DNA of 64,000 bases from Oncomelania hupensis (GCA_036898135.1 CM072525.1:52806799-52870798); one strand, 5' to 3'. Shown: positions 10,575-21,182, counted from the first letter of the stretch. The notes: a model not told the origin generated them from the sequence alone. A program made the numbers and translations.

Positions 10575-11401
10575 TATTATTTCTACCTTAAATCTATTCA
10601 TACTGAACATTCGCCGCTCTTCTTGGGGCAAAACAATGGTCATTTTCTCCATTTTATGACCTTGACTATTCAAGTCCCTATTCTAAATATATTTCCATCA
10701 AAATCTATATTATTATCATTCCTTAATATCCAAATACTTATTCTATATATTATCTATTGGTCTACGTACCTCCAAAGAGGGCTGGACACAACTATTACAT
10801 TAACAAACACACAGCTCTACATTCACACGCCAATTTTCTTCAGATCGTTATAATGAACGCCGAAAATGGAAAATGTGCCTCATCATGTAATGACGTAAAA
10901 CAATTTTATTTTGCACTAGTATGGAGAGTTGAACATACTTTTATGTTAGTCAATTCCTTACAATACTCCCTTTCTCTTTAAAAAAAAAAAAGGCAACTAA
11001 AGCCTTCGTTTTTTTTAAATATAATCCAACGATACTAATATACAATTGTAGCATACAAACTTTAAAACCAACAAAAAATACATTATGTGCTCTAGTAACT
11101 ATAACACCTATGTTTAAGCCATTATGAAACTCTAATCCACAGTTTAGGTTTCAGTCTTATTGGCTACTGATCTTTTTTTTTTCATTGTTGTGATTATTGA
11201 TCGATTTCAGCACGAGATACATGCTCTTAGCCTGATGAACTGCTGGAAACCGTTTCTTGGTCAATGCTCATTTTTTTGGGGTGTGTAACGAAGCAGCGTT
11301 CGATATATATATATATTAAATAAACAATAAACTCACACTACATACTGAAACTTGGAATGATAAAAAACAAAAGAAGACTTTTGTTGTTTTTGATTGAATA
11401 C
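10548..11401. repeat. Unit 3 of the 1.35 kb array, truncated
   Basis: It matches units 1 and 2. Most of the FANCI-like fragment has been deleted, with a direct join near 11259. The unit ends where the nucleolin-like retrocopy begins. The LINE target (about 11029-11055) and the TIR element target (about 11377-11386) are both uninterrupted here. Confidence 0.85.
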
Positions 11402-12033
11402 TCGTCATCCTCATCATCTTCATCGTCGTCCTCATCATCTTTCTCAGCCTTCTTCTGTGCATCGACCTTGGCTTTTTTTGTTGGAGGTTCACCCTTTTTC
11501 TTCTGTGGCTGCTTTGAAAACTCTGACTTCTTCTGGTCTTTCTGCTGCTGGGCAAGAGAGCGTTTCTTGGCAAACAGTATCGCCAGATTGTTGTCACGGA
11601 TCTTGGCACCCTGGCATTTGTCATGTGCTGTCTTGCACTGATCTGGTGAAGTGAATGCAACGAATGCAAAGCCAATAGGTGCTTTGTCCTTCTTTTTTAT
11701 AGGGATGGTGACCTCGCTAGCCTTGGGGAAGAGTTTGTACATGTCAGCTTCCTTGATGTCTGTTCCGAATCCAGTAACGTACAGACGCAGAGGGTCAGGA
11801 TCAGCAGTCTCTTTCTTATCTGGCTTGAACTGGCTCTTAGCTCCAACATAGTCTACAACAATCTCTGTATCTTTCAGCTTGGCACCCTGCAGGATTTTGT
11901 AGTTTTTGTCTGCCAAGGCCTCAGAAGGGAACTCCACATAGGCAAAGCTCAGCTTGTTCTTTGCTCGATTCTTGGCACGGGCAGTAATACGTAGACGAAC
12001 TTCCTTGATATCTTTGGACAAAGCACGAATGTC
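11402..12033 (-). pseudogene. Nucleolin-like intronless copy, 5'-truncated
   Basis: The minus frame starts within an RRM (DIRALSKDIKEVRLRIT) and crosses an exon junction without an intron at NKL/SFAYVEF. It continues through a second RRM (LRLYVTGFG, then IGFAFVAFTS) and ends in a lysine-rich stretch and an acidic D/E tail. Nucleolin binds RNA in the nucleolus through tandem RRMs and also has acidic tracts, so the match is by architecture. Loss of the intron, whose donor is visible in the 55-64 kb array, marks it as reverse-transcribed. No ATG is present and no poly(A) remains at the 3' border. The end runs into tandem unit 3 and reads a few foreign codons. Confidence 0.75.
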
Positions 12034-12180
12034 TTTTTTTTTTTTTGGTGAACCTCAGTTGGCAGGCCATGCTTTTTTTTTCTTTTTTTTTAAATCTTAT
12101 TTTAGCTCAAGGCCTTCTTCATTGGTTCTTTTTTTTTTTTTTTGGTTCCTTTCAAAAGGGGCACAAACAAAATAAAATGG
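12034..12180 (-). other. Poly(A) tails and short 3' ends between two retro-insertions
   Basis: On the plus strand several T-runs (about 12034-12047, 12073-12090, 12127-12142) separate short unique pieces. Read on the minus strand these are A-rich tails. One belongs to the 3' end of the Tx1-like LINE, just after a CCTTTTGAAAGG palindrome. This looks like a pile-up of L1-type 3' ends. Confidence 0.5.
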
Positions 12181-13830
12181 CTTTTACAGATTTCTAATCA
12201 ACATTTGTCTTTCAAAAATATGCATAGGTGAGAACACCGATTTAGTTTTCTTATAAATACTGATACACATTTTAGCTATCAAAATAACATGATTAACCTT
12301 CTCAACGTTTGTTTTACCAATTTCCCTGTTATTCAAAATACCAAACATCACTTCTCTAACACTTAATTTAACACTCACATTTATCGTAGACAAAATGTAT
12401 GTTTCTATATATGACCAAAATATCATTATTACTGGACAAAAATAAAAGAAATGTTCAATGACATCCACAATATCTTTGCAATAAAAACATTTATTATTAT
12501 CAACTACCTTCATTTTGTTTAATAGAATATTAGTAAGATATATATTATGCAGTATTTTCCAATGAAGAACTCTAAGTCTCGTTTCCATGGTGGCTATTTT
12601 TGCAATAACCCAGTAATGTTTATCTATGTCAATATCAAATTTTCTTTTCCAGAATCCAACAGCACAAGGCTGGGTTCTTTTTGTAGCAATTAATTCTTTC
12701 ATAAAGTCACGAGCCCTTACCAGGGTTTTATTATGAAATAAGGGAGTGCTAGGGTATGCTTCGTTCTGTGAACAAGATGGAAACAATTGTAAGAACCTGG
12801 CAACTGCTGCACGTACTGTTATGTATTCTAAAATCCTATTTGGAGAATTCCCTAACCTCTGACAACTATCTCCATAAGAAACCATGCCAATGCCATCGAC
12901 TACATCTCTTATATAAGTATAACCCCCCAAAACCCAGTCCTCGAAATACAGAACATTTCCCGCATATTTTACATTTACATTATTTCATAACCTAGAGCAA
13001 ATGTTGTCAGTGTAGTGTTTGTTATTATCTAGCCACGTTTGTAATACCTTTTTCCAAAATCTAGATGTCACTTTATTTAACCCTTTAAATAAGTTACTTG
13101 AAGTATTTGAGAAAAAGCATGCAAAATTACCACCAAAGTGCGAAAACAGCAGGGTGGGAGTGACAGTCCATTTTTCATGCGGTGAGGTCTTAAATAATTT
13201 TGTTACCCACTGGAATATAAAAGAAATCTGCAGTTGTCTTATATCTATCATGTTAACCCCTCCGTTTTCAACACTGTCACATAAGACAGTTCTTTTCACT
13301 TTCTCAAATGCTCTTCGGTTACATTCTTTTTTACGCCACAAAAGCCTGTACAGCAAAGTATTCACTTCATTGAGAATACAGTCTGGGGCAATAAATGCTT
13401 GCATAATGTATACGAATTGTGAAATTAAAAAGGTTTTTATAATACACATTTGTCCCATGATACTTAGATTTCTCCTTTCCCATGTAGCAATCAATCTTTT
13501 AATTTTAATTAGTCTATCTGCCCAGTTCTGCATAATAAGAGAAGCAGTATTACTGTTAGAAAAACATACACCAAGAATTTTTAATTGATTTTTCCATCTA
13601 AAATCTAGAGGTGTATCAGAAGAACCTTTTTTACTTCCAAGCCACATGGCTTCTGATTTTTCTTTATTCATGTATAAACCCGAGAACTCTGAAAATTGTT
13701 GAATGGTTAATAGTGCATGATGCATATCCTGTTCTCCTGATAAAAATAAGGTTATATCATCGGCGTATAAAGCAATCTTAACCTTTAGGCTGCGCTGTAT
13801 GCGTACGAAGTACGAGGTGCTTAAAGCCGG
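12181..13830 (-). pseudogene. Tx1/L1-like LINE fragment (RT C-terminal half and zinc-knuckle region)
   Basis: Two minus-strand frames lie end to end, roughly 12985-13830 and 12184-12930. The first has the catalytic YADD (KIALYADDITLF) followed by the thumb region. The second has LHWKILHNIYLTNILL and a C-x2-C...H-x4-C cluster, the RT-associated zinc finger typical of Tx1/L1 elements. The fingers, palm N-terminal part and endonuclease are absent, so it is 5'-truncated. A break near 12930-12985 separates the frames. The same family is present on the plus strand at 45283-47490. Confidence 0.82.
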
Positions 13831-13904
13831 CCTAGTGCGATGTCTACGTACGTTGTACGAAGGGAGGTAAAAGCGTTTATAAAAGAAATCCTTGCCGCCA
13901 ATAT

Positions 13905-14690
13905 TACAGATGATGGAAACAACAATTGTGATATGCATTTAGTGACTATGTTCTGTAAAGCCCCAACAGAACATGTAATCACCCACCCCCACCCCCTTCT
14001 CTTTTTTTGCTTTGATGAAAATATTGGAGTGGGGGTGGTTTGGGGGACAAATGTTCCGCTTCCTTCCCTCCACCCACACACTCACACATCTCCTCGAGTT
14101 CGACATTCTGGGTTCCCCTTCAATCTTCTGGCTTTTAATCAAGGCAGGTGTAATGACCAAAACCTCTCAAGACTTAAGAGGTTTTTCAGGTGAGGCAACA
14201 AACTATTTTCACACAAAACAAACGGTAGCCATTGAAAACTTTTCTTTGTCCACTCCTTTACATTTGTAATATCTCAAGAAAACTCAAAATTCAACCTGTT
14301 TCCAGTTTCTTCCGCATTATTTTCTTTTTGACGCTATGTCAGTTATCCTTCGAAAAAATATCACGTCAAAATAGTCATCTAGGCCCATGACTTAAAAAAC
14401 GATGCCTACAAAATGAAATCAAAATGCATGTTGTCAATATGCTGTGCTTCCTTCCACCATGCTAGCTAGCCCCAATACATATTCCTATTTAGTGTAAAGA
14501 GGTTGGTTTTAAAATTGTTTATTAGTAATTCGTATATTATCACATTTCACAACAAATGACAAGCATGAGATATTAAAAGATAGATATTCACTGTTTATAT
14601 GGTTCAGTGGACTGCCAACAGCCGAATCAGGACCACGGTACTAAGAGAAAATTATTTTGTAATAAAGTGTGGCTAAGGTAGCTCAGACAC
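13905..14690. repeat. ~780-bp dispersed repeat, copy A
   Basis: It matches 36204-37008 in the same orientation with small differences. It contains a stretch resembling the conserved tail GGTCCAGCGGACTGCCAA found near 19884, 22619 and, inverted, 47055. No coding capacity is convincing. Probably the 3' part of a transposable element that I do not recognise. Confidence 0.75.
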
Positions 14691-15107
14691 GCCTGGAAAC
14701 GTTGGGTCTATTCTTGAACATTATGAGAAGAATTTTGCTGCCAGGTTCACATGCAGACTGGTTGAGTGTCATGTGCCTTGCAACCACAGTTTCCAGTTTT
14801 CCAAAGACCAGGCGCGGTCCAAAACTGTCCATCAGCAGGAAGCCTAACTGCGACAAACCTTGCACTACATGCTCCCAGCCTGATGAACTGCTGGAAATTG
14901 TTTCTAGAATTATTTCTTGAATATTGCGCTGTACTGGGAAGTTCTCTCTCACCCAGTATGACTGTTCATGTCTGTGTTGGTCACGGAAACTCCGCAGAAT
15001 GGTAGACTTTAGGAAATCCAAAATCTGTTCAATCATGACATTCATGTCTGCAACAGAGAGAGCCAGAGCCAAGTTGAAGGGTGACAGCACTTTGAAAGCA
15101 CATTGCT
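14690..15107 (-). pseudogene. FANCI-like fragment, longest copy
   Basis: The minus strand encodes FKVLSPFNLALALSV, EQILDFLKSTILRSF, then GWEHVVQGLSQLGFLLMDSF and a stretch with NQSACEPGSKILL. From memory this follows the order of FANCI, the Fanconi anaemia ID2-complex subunit, in its N-terminal to middle helical solenoid. It is cut on the right by a Ty3 LTR and on the left by the dispersed repeat, so only about 130 codons survive. Four copies of this region in one window imply it was captured into repetitive DNA. Confidence 0.62.
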
Positions 15108-15421
15108 TGTTTACCACAAATATTTAAGACAGTGGAGTCCAGGTATTGTTATGCAGAGTACAATTTTATTGAATGACCAAGCAACAGCACCCGGCTTCGT
15201 CTGCGGTTTCTGATGACGTAAAAATTTAAAATCTTAACATGACGTACCTAATATAATGACGTCATTATCTTCTTATAGAAATATTCCTAAACCTCTCAAT
15301 TTCTTTTGAGTTCGGAGGAACTTCACAAAATGATCGAATGCAATCTATCAAAGTCAAGAAATTAATATACCATAAAAGTTATGATTCTTATTTCGCTGTT
15401 AGTCTTTTAAATCTTGTTACA
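15108..15421 (-). repeat. 3' LTR of a Ty3-type element
   Basis: On the minus strand the block begins TGTAACAAG and ends GGTAAACA, giving TGT...ACA ends over 314 bp. It contains an AATAAA signal near its 3' part. A purine-rich run (GGAACTGACAGAGG on the minus strand) lies directly upstream as expected for a polypurine tract. No second LTR is in the window, so the borders are inferred from termini alone. Confidence 0.6.
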
Positions 15422-15568
15422 CCTCTGTCAGTTCCTCTTTGTAACTCTGCAACTTGTGTAAAACACTTGAATAACTAGAACCAGTCTATAACGGACTAAC
15501 ATATTAACACTGGATTTTTAAAACCCAAGTCAACAACAATAATCCTCAACAATGTCACTGGCATGGGA

Positions 15569-16765
15569 TTAGTTTGGAACAACAAGGCTGGCGCCTTTCC
15601 TTGTCATTGAACGAGTCACGGGTCTCCTCGGGGTTTCTGGTAGAGATGGGTTTGTAACTGGCTTTGGCGTTTCTGTAACACCGATGTCGGGAACGTGAGT
15701 GGAAATGTCCTTCCTGGGCTCATCCTGCGATTGAGGCGTAGGGGTTGTTGTCGTCATGTTGGGTGGCGACTTCTGCAAGTCTTTGCGGTTACGTCGGAGT
15801 ACGCCACTGGGTGTGTTTACCAAGTAGGTCCTGTTCTCGGGATCGGCGGCAACCAAGGTACCGTCAGTATTCCAGTTTTTCTCGTTAGGGCTGGAATGAA
15901 GAAAGACAACATCACCGGGATATAGAGGCGGCAAGGGTATTGCTCCCTTCTGACGGTTGTAGTTCTGACGCGCTGTTTCTTTCGCCTTTCCGTCCGCCTT
16001 TCCGTCCGCCTTTCTGTCCGCCTTTCTGATGCAGTCGTCATCGCGCGGTTGTGACATCAGATTCTGTGGAATCGTTGGAATTTTCGTCCTCAGTCGTCTT
16101 CCCATCAAAGCGACCGCAGGACTGACTCCAATACTTGAGTGGGGCGTTGCTCTATAGTTCAACAAAGCTAGTTCTGGATCTGCCTGTTGAAGCAATTTCT
16201 TGGCAATCTTCACCACACTCTCCGCTTCTCCATTAGCCTGGGGAAAACCAGGGCTGCTGGTTTGCCTGTGAAAGTCAAAGTCTTTCGCAAACTCGCTGAA
16301 TTCACGGCATTGAAACTGCGGACCATTGTCACTTACAATGACTTCTGGAATGCCGTGCGTTGCAAAAATCAACTTGAACTTCTTGATGACAGCTGCCGAT
16401 GTCGTAGAACGTAGCTGGTGAATCTCCAGCCAGCGCGAATAATAGTCCACCACTATCAGGTAGTCTTTCCCTCCAAGGGAACACAGGTCGGCACCCAGTC
16501 GTTGCCACGGACGTTGCGGCAACTCTGTGGGACGTAGTGGTTCATGTCGCTGTGCTGGTCGTTTCTCTCGACACTCTCTGCACGAGTCAACAAGTTCCTT
16601 CAGTTGTCTGCTCAAACCAGGCCACCACACTGAAGCCTGTGCATTCTCTCGGCACTTGTTTTGTCCCTGGTGTGTTTCATGTAGTTGAAACAGAATGTGT
16701 TTTCGCTGACCTGCAGGGACAACAATGCCATGGTTGTACAGTACCAACCCGTCTACTAGCGACAA
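15569..16765 (-). CDS. Ty3-type integrase region of a truncated pol
   Basis: It has an H-x3-H and C-x2-C zinc-binding N-terminal domain (HETHQG, then CRECREKR). The catalytic triad follows: D in LGADLC, D in VSDNGPQF and E in ANGEAESVV. The integrase inserts element DNA into the genome. A 12-bp repeat near 15990-16025 gives a lysine/alanine/aspartate-rich linker. The frame lies one position off from the reverse transcriptase frame at about 16756-16765, so the polyprotein is interrupted there. The element sits on the minus strand with its LTR downstream. Confidence 0.85.
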   Translation of the reverse strand: MSLVDGLVLYNHGIVVPAGQRKHILFQLHETHQGQNKCRENAQASVWWPGLSRQLKELVDSCRECREKRPAQRHEPLRPTELPQRPWQRLGADLCSLGGKDYLIVVDYYSRWLEIHQLRSTTSAAVIKKFKLIFATHGIPEVIVSDNGPQFQCREFSEFAKDFDFHRQTSSPGFPQANGEAESVVKIAKKLLQQADPELALLNYRATPHSSIGVSPAVALMGRRLRTKIPTIPQNLMSQPRDDDCIRKADRKADGKADGKAKETARQNYNRQKGAIPLPPLYPGDVVFLHSSPNEKNWNTDGTLVAADPENRTYLVNTPSGVLRRNRKDLQKSPPNMTTTTPTPQSQDEPRKDISTHVPDIGVTETPKPVTNPSLPETPRRPVTRSMTRKGASLVVPN

Positions 16766-17940
16766 CTCTCCCTGTACCTGATGATAAGAGGTCTGAGTTG
16801 TTCAACTACCACTGCTGGCCAACCGTTCAGGATGTAGTGGATGACTTGCTGGAGCTCGGCGTCGTGAACCGATTCAGCACGCAGTGCTTCCATGCGGCGT
16901 GACGTTACTGGTCGCGTTGACATCACCGCGTCTACGTACGCCGTCACTTGTTCGGACAGTTCGATGTCGTCTTCGGTGTGCAATCTAGGATTTCTGGACA
17001 AGGCGTCTGAAATGATGTTTTCTTTTCCTGGTACGTGGTGCACTTCAAAGTTGAATCTCATGAGGCGAATAAGAAGTCTCTGACAACGAATTGGTGCACT
17101 GTCGATGTCTTTCGTGCTCATGAGTGGCACCAAAGGTTTATGATCAGTCAATAGTTCAAATTTGTCCAACCCGATCAAATACTTGGAGAACTTCTCACAA
17201 GCATACACTGAAGCGAGGCATTCTTTTTCAATCTGGCTATATTTCCTTTCTGCTTCAGTCAGTGTTCTTGAAGCATATGCGATTGGAATCAGCTTATTAT
17301 CATTCCACTGCATCAACGTCGCTCCCAGCCCGTAACTGCTGCTGTCAGCACTAACAACAGTCCGTCGACCTAGGCTGTAGAAACCCAACGCTGGCGGTGA
17401 TGATATCTGGCTCTTGACTTTGTCAAAGGCTTCTTGCTGTGCTGGACCCCAGCACCACGCTGTCGTCTTCTTCAGTAGAATGTTGATAGGCTGCATCGTT
17501 GTCGCCAGACGTGGCACAAACATGGACAGATAGTTCAACATACCACACAGCGTACGCAATTCTGTCACTGAGGTAGGGGGAGGCATGTCCATGATGGCTT
17601 TCACTTTGTCGGGGTCTGGACTAACACCAACCTCACTGATCACATGGCCAAAGTACTTGACCTCCTTCTGTCTCTTGTGACATTTTGCTTTGTTCAATTT
17701 TAGTCCCGATGTTTTAATTCTATCTAGAACGGCGTCTAGTCGTCGGTCATGCTCTTCCATGGTACGACCATACACGATTGTGTCGTCCATGATTGTCTCA
17801 CATCCTTCCAGGCCATTGAGCATTTCTTTCATCTTCGTCTGGAACACATCTGGACCCAGCGATATGCCCATGGGTACTCTCTGGAAACAGAATCTCCCGA
17901 AAGGTGTGATGAAAGTAGTGAGCTTGTAACCGACCAGGGT
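16756..17940 (-). pseudogene. Ty3-type reverse transcriptase and RNase H, N-terminally truncated
   Basis: The open frame begins upstream of the first methionine at 17871. Visible parts are FITPFGRF, the catalytic MDD in ETIMDDTIVYG (in place of YVDD), an RNase H with ADSSSYGLGA and TDHKPL, and the VHHVPGKEN motif that closes RNase H in Ty3 elements. About the first 80 RT residues, protease and gag are missing because the homology stops at about 17940. This is a 5'-truncated element and it cannot move by itself. Confidence 0.85.
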
Positions 17941-18529
17941 ATTACTAAAATATGAATAACTAATGATATATACTCAATCTATCTGCATATCAGAAATACT
18001 TATGGCTGCATGTTCGATTTCATTCATACCCACACATCGGCCATCTAACATACCAAGGGAGCCCACACAGTAATGATATTATGCTTACTTTCTGACTATA
18101 TTCATACAACATTCGCATAAGACAAAACTATCAAGGCAATAAACATCTATCCTTTCAATACACAGATCTAAAATAAAATTATCCACTAATCACAAAAATT
18201 CTGATGCTAATATTAATGCCGGCGTCTAACGCTAACACAATAAATAATTAAAGCGCGCGCACACACACACACACCTTTGTCTTTGGGCACATGTGCTGAC
18301 GCACAGTCCTACACCTGATTCTGGTGACTTCTTTATTTTAAGGTTTAGGTGTGAAATGACAACATCACTGTAATCAGTTTTTTCTCCTGATTCTAACTGT
18401 GTACTGTTTTTCATCCTGTAATCAAAACTGACAAAGTAAAACTTTACGAACATACTGAAGACCACGTGAGTGTTCTTCTGGTGACCATTCAAGAGGACAT
18501 GTGAAGACCACAGGCCAATAGTTTTTATA
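17941..18529. other. Non-coding stretch with a short CA repeat
   Basis: No convincing gene is seen. A GC/CA dinucleotide run lies near 18254-18274. The rest is AT-rich unique-looking DNA. Confidence 0.6.
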
Positions 18530-19030
18530 TTCAAACTGAAGACACCGAGTGTTTCAGTTCCCGCCAAATTTTAGGCGACCACACAATATTGATTTCAATA
18601 GTCAATCTGACGACAGTTCTGTGTGTAGGTTCTCGCCTAATTTTAGGCGACCATACATATTGACTTACATAGCAAATCTGACGACAGTGCTGTGTTAAGT
18701 TTCCCGTCTAATTTGTAAAGACCACACATAATATTGATTTACACAGTAAATCTGTAGACAGTGGTGTGTTTAGTTTATCCTAACCCCACACTCTTATTTT
18801 TTTGGCGATCACCTGTACGGACTTAGTAGATCTGTTGACTGTGTTTGACTTCCTGCAAAATGTTTGCTGACCACACACATGGATCTATGTACTAAATCTG
18901 TCGACAAATGTATGCTTACGTTCCCGCGTAATTTGTGGCGAGCGCACATATAGACTTACGTAGTAAATCTGTTTACATGTATGTGTTTACATTCCCACTA
19001 TGGCCTTCGTTACCACACGTTGGTTTATGC
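18530..19030. repeat. Degenerate ~72-bp minisatellite, about 7 units
   Basis: The phrase AATCTG(A/T)CGACAGT with variants recurs near 18604, 18676, 18748, 18829, 18895 and 18966, mostly about 72 bp apart. The core also has TTTCCCG, TAATTTTAGGCGACCACACA and TTGACTTACATAGTAA. Units are strongly diverged, so the array is old. Confidence 0.75.
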
Positions 19031-19169
19031 ATTAATAAATTTGTTTTAGTGGTATGAACGCGTGGATGCCGTTGTTTGCTATTTCACTTTTTAATTCTAT
19101 AATACGAAGAGTATAACAATGTTCTGCATGTAGTTTGTTGCTTCCATTTTCACTATTTTCGTCCTAAAG

Positions 19170-19290
19170 AAGAACCATTCGTGGAAGGAGAAGAAAAAGA
19201 AGAGGAACAAGAAGGAAAACAAAAAAGAGGAACAATAACAAAAACAAGAAGAACAAGAAGAAGAAGAGAGCAACAAAAACAACTTTAAAG
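19170..19290. repeat. Purine-rich GAA/GAAC low-complexity tract
   Basis: The plus strand is nearly all A and G with GAAGAA and AACAAG variants. Minus-strand open frames here are low-complexity artefacts. Confidence 0.8.
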
Positions 19291-19705
19291 GAGGTTGTAT
19301 GACAGCAATGACTGTATGTTTGTATGTGCACAGGATCTAGGAAAGAGACCACAACAGAAAGAGTGCATCATCAAACCTGAGCAAGAGAAGTCTTAATACA
19401 AATATGGCGTTTATTACACAAATAGGGCGTTTATTACAACTGCACCGAAAAATGAGTTTTACATACTTTTATTGATTAAAAGTCTTGAAATGAACAAACT
19501 TGATGCCAAAATGTGCTGTTGTATATAACCAACAAGCCTCTTTTGATGGGAAAAAGGTTTAACATACACTGCATGTATTACATCTTGTGACGGTTTTAGA
19601 CATTGTTTGAACAGGTTCTATTTTTAAAAACATTCCCAATTGAACAAAATAGTATTAAAAAAAACAACGCGTACGCTGTCTACACATCAGTACAGTATTC
19701 AATAA

Positions 19706-19779
19706 AATGGAGTACACTGGTTAAACGATCGTCTGTGGTGCTCCAACAACTTTCGAGCTACAGGATAGGATAGGATTGG
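19706..19779 (+). mobile_element. 74-bp RTE-like 3' stub with 9-bp target duplication
   Basis: This stub matches the RTE 3' end (TGGTTAAACGATC, then GTGGTGC) and closes with GGATA repeats. It is flanked by ATTCAATAA at 19697-19705 and 19780-19788. It is an extreme 5'-truncation product. Confidence 0.85.
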
Positions 19780-19883
19780 ATTCAATAACGGCTTGTAAAC
19801 AGTATATAAACATCAGCGTTCAATAACACTCTATACATATTAGTGATCAATAACACCTTGTAGTTAGTTATTCATTGCTTACA

Positions 19884-20390
19884 GGGTCCAGCGGACTGCA
19901 AAGAGTCGAATCGGGACCACAAAATAAAGACCACAACTTGGCTGAAAGAGGACTCAACCCTGATCTGCATAAAAGATCTGCCGAAACAACCCTAGTGATA
20001 AAACTGAAGGCACTCCACCAGCCGGTCACTTTACAATAAAGGCACCCACGCAGGGGACGCTGAGGCTATATTCTAATGTATCGAATTTACGTTTACAAAA
20101 ACAAAATAGAATACAAACATCATTATAAAATATAAACAAAACACATACATATAAAATTGCTAATATCATAGGAAGCCCTAGTGACTATTTGGCCGAAAGC
20201 GTCCAATATTCTCAATCTGTCCTAACAGACCTCATACACAAATGAGGAGTTTTGGAAGAGTTTTTAAGAAAAAAGATATGTGACTGGTCTAGCGAAGAAG
20301 ACAGCATAGTAGATTGATGGAACGAGTTGGAATGAGAAAGAACAAAGAAGAAAGATAGCGACATTGGGAATTTAAAGCACTATGGGCTAT
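19884..20390. repeat. ~500-bp dispersed repeat, copy 1
   Basis: It matches 22617-23150 in the same orientation. Both begin GGTCCAGCGGACT and include ACTTGGCTGAAAGAGGACTC and CACCAGCCGGTCACTTTA. Minus-strand frames in the distal half are similar in both, so it may be the 3' part of an unrecognised LINE read on the minus strand. Confidence 0.75.
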
Positions 20391-20730
20391 TGGACATGTT
20401 ATATTCGTCGAAATTTGGTGTCTGGGATAAGAAAATACATTCGGTGTAAGCGAAGCTATGTTATTATCGTGTTCGTTGTAACCATAAAGTTTCAAGTAAT
20501 AAATAAAAACCACTCTGGAAGGAAAACATTTTTCTTCGGTAAAAGCGTTGTCATTCGTTGTACGCGTGTTTAGCTGTATACACATCAGTGTTCATTATTG
20601 CCCTCTAAACACTATATACACATCAGTGTTCAACAACACCTTGTAAACACTATATACACATCAGTGTTAATTACCAGCCTGTAAACACCGTATACACATC
20701 AATGTTCAATAACACCTTGTAAACACTTAA

Positions 20731-21079
20731 ACTATGACATAGAAAGCAAAGAGCAGATTTTTTTAAAGAACATTTTCAGCTTTTGCATTATGAAAATACA
20801 TATTTTGTACTTATATATTCTTAAAGTAGACTGATATAAACAGACTAAAACTAAAAGGGTAAAACCCATACAACTTATATATATATATGCTGTTATTTCT
20901 TTTAGGTCCGATGACTGATGCATTCACATTTTTTGACTATGTGACTTGAATTTCCAGGTTTTTAAATGTAATTTTTGTGAATGTGCAGATGCAAATGTAA
21001 CATGAATTAAATGGGATATAATCGTTGCTTGCAATTTAATAGCAGGAAATTAATCTCAACTAAGAAGAAGAAGAAGAAG
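20731..21079. other. AT-rich stretch without a gene
   Basis: No coding or RNA signature is seen. Confidence 0.6.
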
Positions 21080-21142
<63 letters not shown>

Positions 21143-21182
21143 GGGGGGAGGGAGGGAGGAGAGATAAAGAGAGAGAGAGACG
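21080..21182. repeat. GA microsatellite
   Basis: A long (GA)n tract is followed by G-rich and GA interruptions. It makes spurious Arg-Glu and Leu-Ser frames. Confidence 0.95.

Larger units (their letters stand above)
1..11401. repeat. Tandem array of a ~1.35 kb unit, three copies, each later disrupted
   Basis: The sequence from position 1 recurs at 4568 and 10548 in the same orientation. Without inserted elements, unit 1 is about 1362 bp and unit 2 about 1346 bp; unit 3 is cut at about 11401. Each unit holds an AT-rich stretch, a minus-strand FANCI-like fragment, a T/G homopolymer stretch, and a short plus-strand exon-like frame. The copies differ by scattered substitutions and act as empty sites for one another's insertions. 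Confidence 0.9.
15108..17940 (-). mobile_element. Truncated Ty3-type LTR retrotransposon
   Basis: It consists of the 3' LTR, spacer, integrase, RNase H and part of RT. The 5' half with gag, protease and 5' LTR is missing. Its LTR abuts the FANCI-like fragment, so it inserted into or was rearranged against that repeat. Confidence 0.8.
19670..20727. repeat. ~44-bp minisatellite split by two retro-insertions
   Basis: The unit, built on TACACATCAGTGTTCAATAA and CACCTTGTAAACAC, occurs near 19680-19705, 19789-19865 and 20578-20727. The gaps are a 74-bp RTE stub (19706-19779) and a ~500-700 bp dispersed repeat (from about 19870). Confidence 0.75.

Noticed and set aside
12756..13588. Plus-strand frames across the Tx1-like fragment
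   Set aside because: They are antisense to clear reverse-transcriptase motifs.
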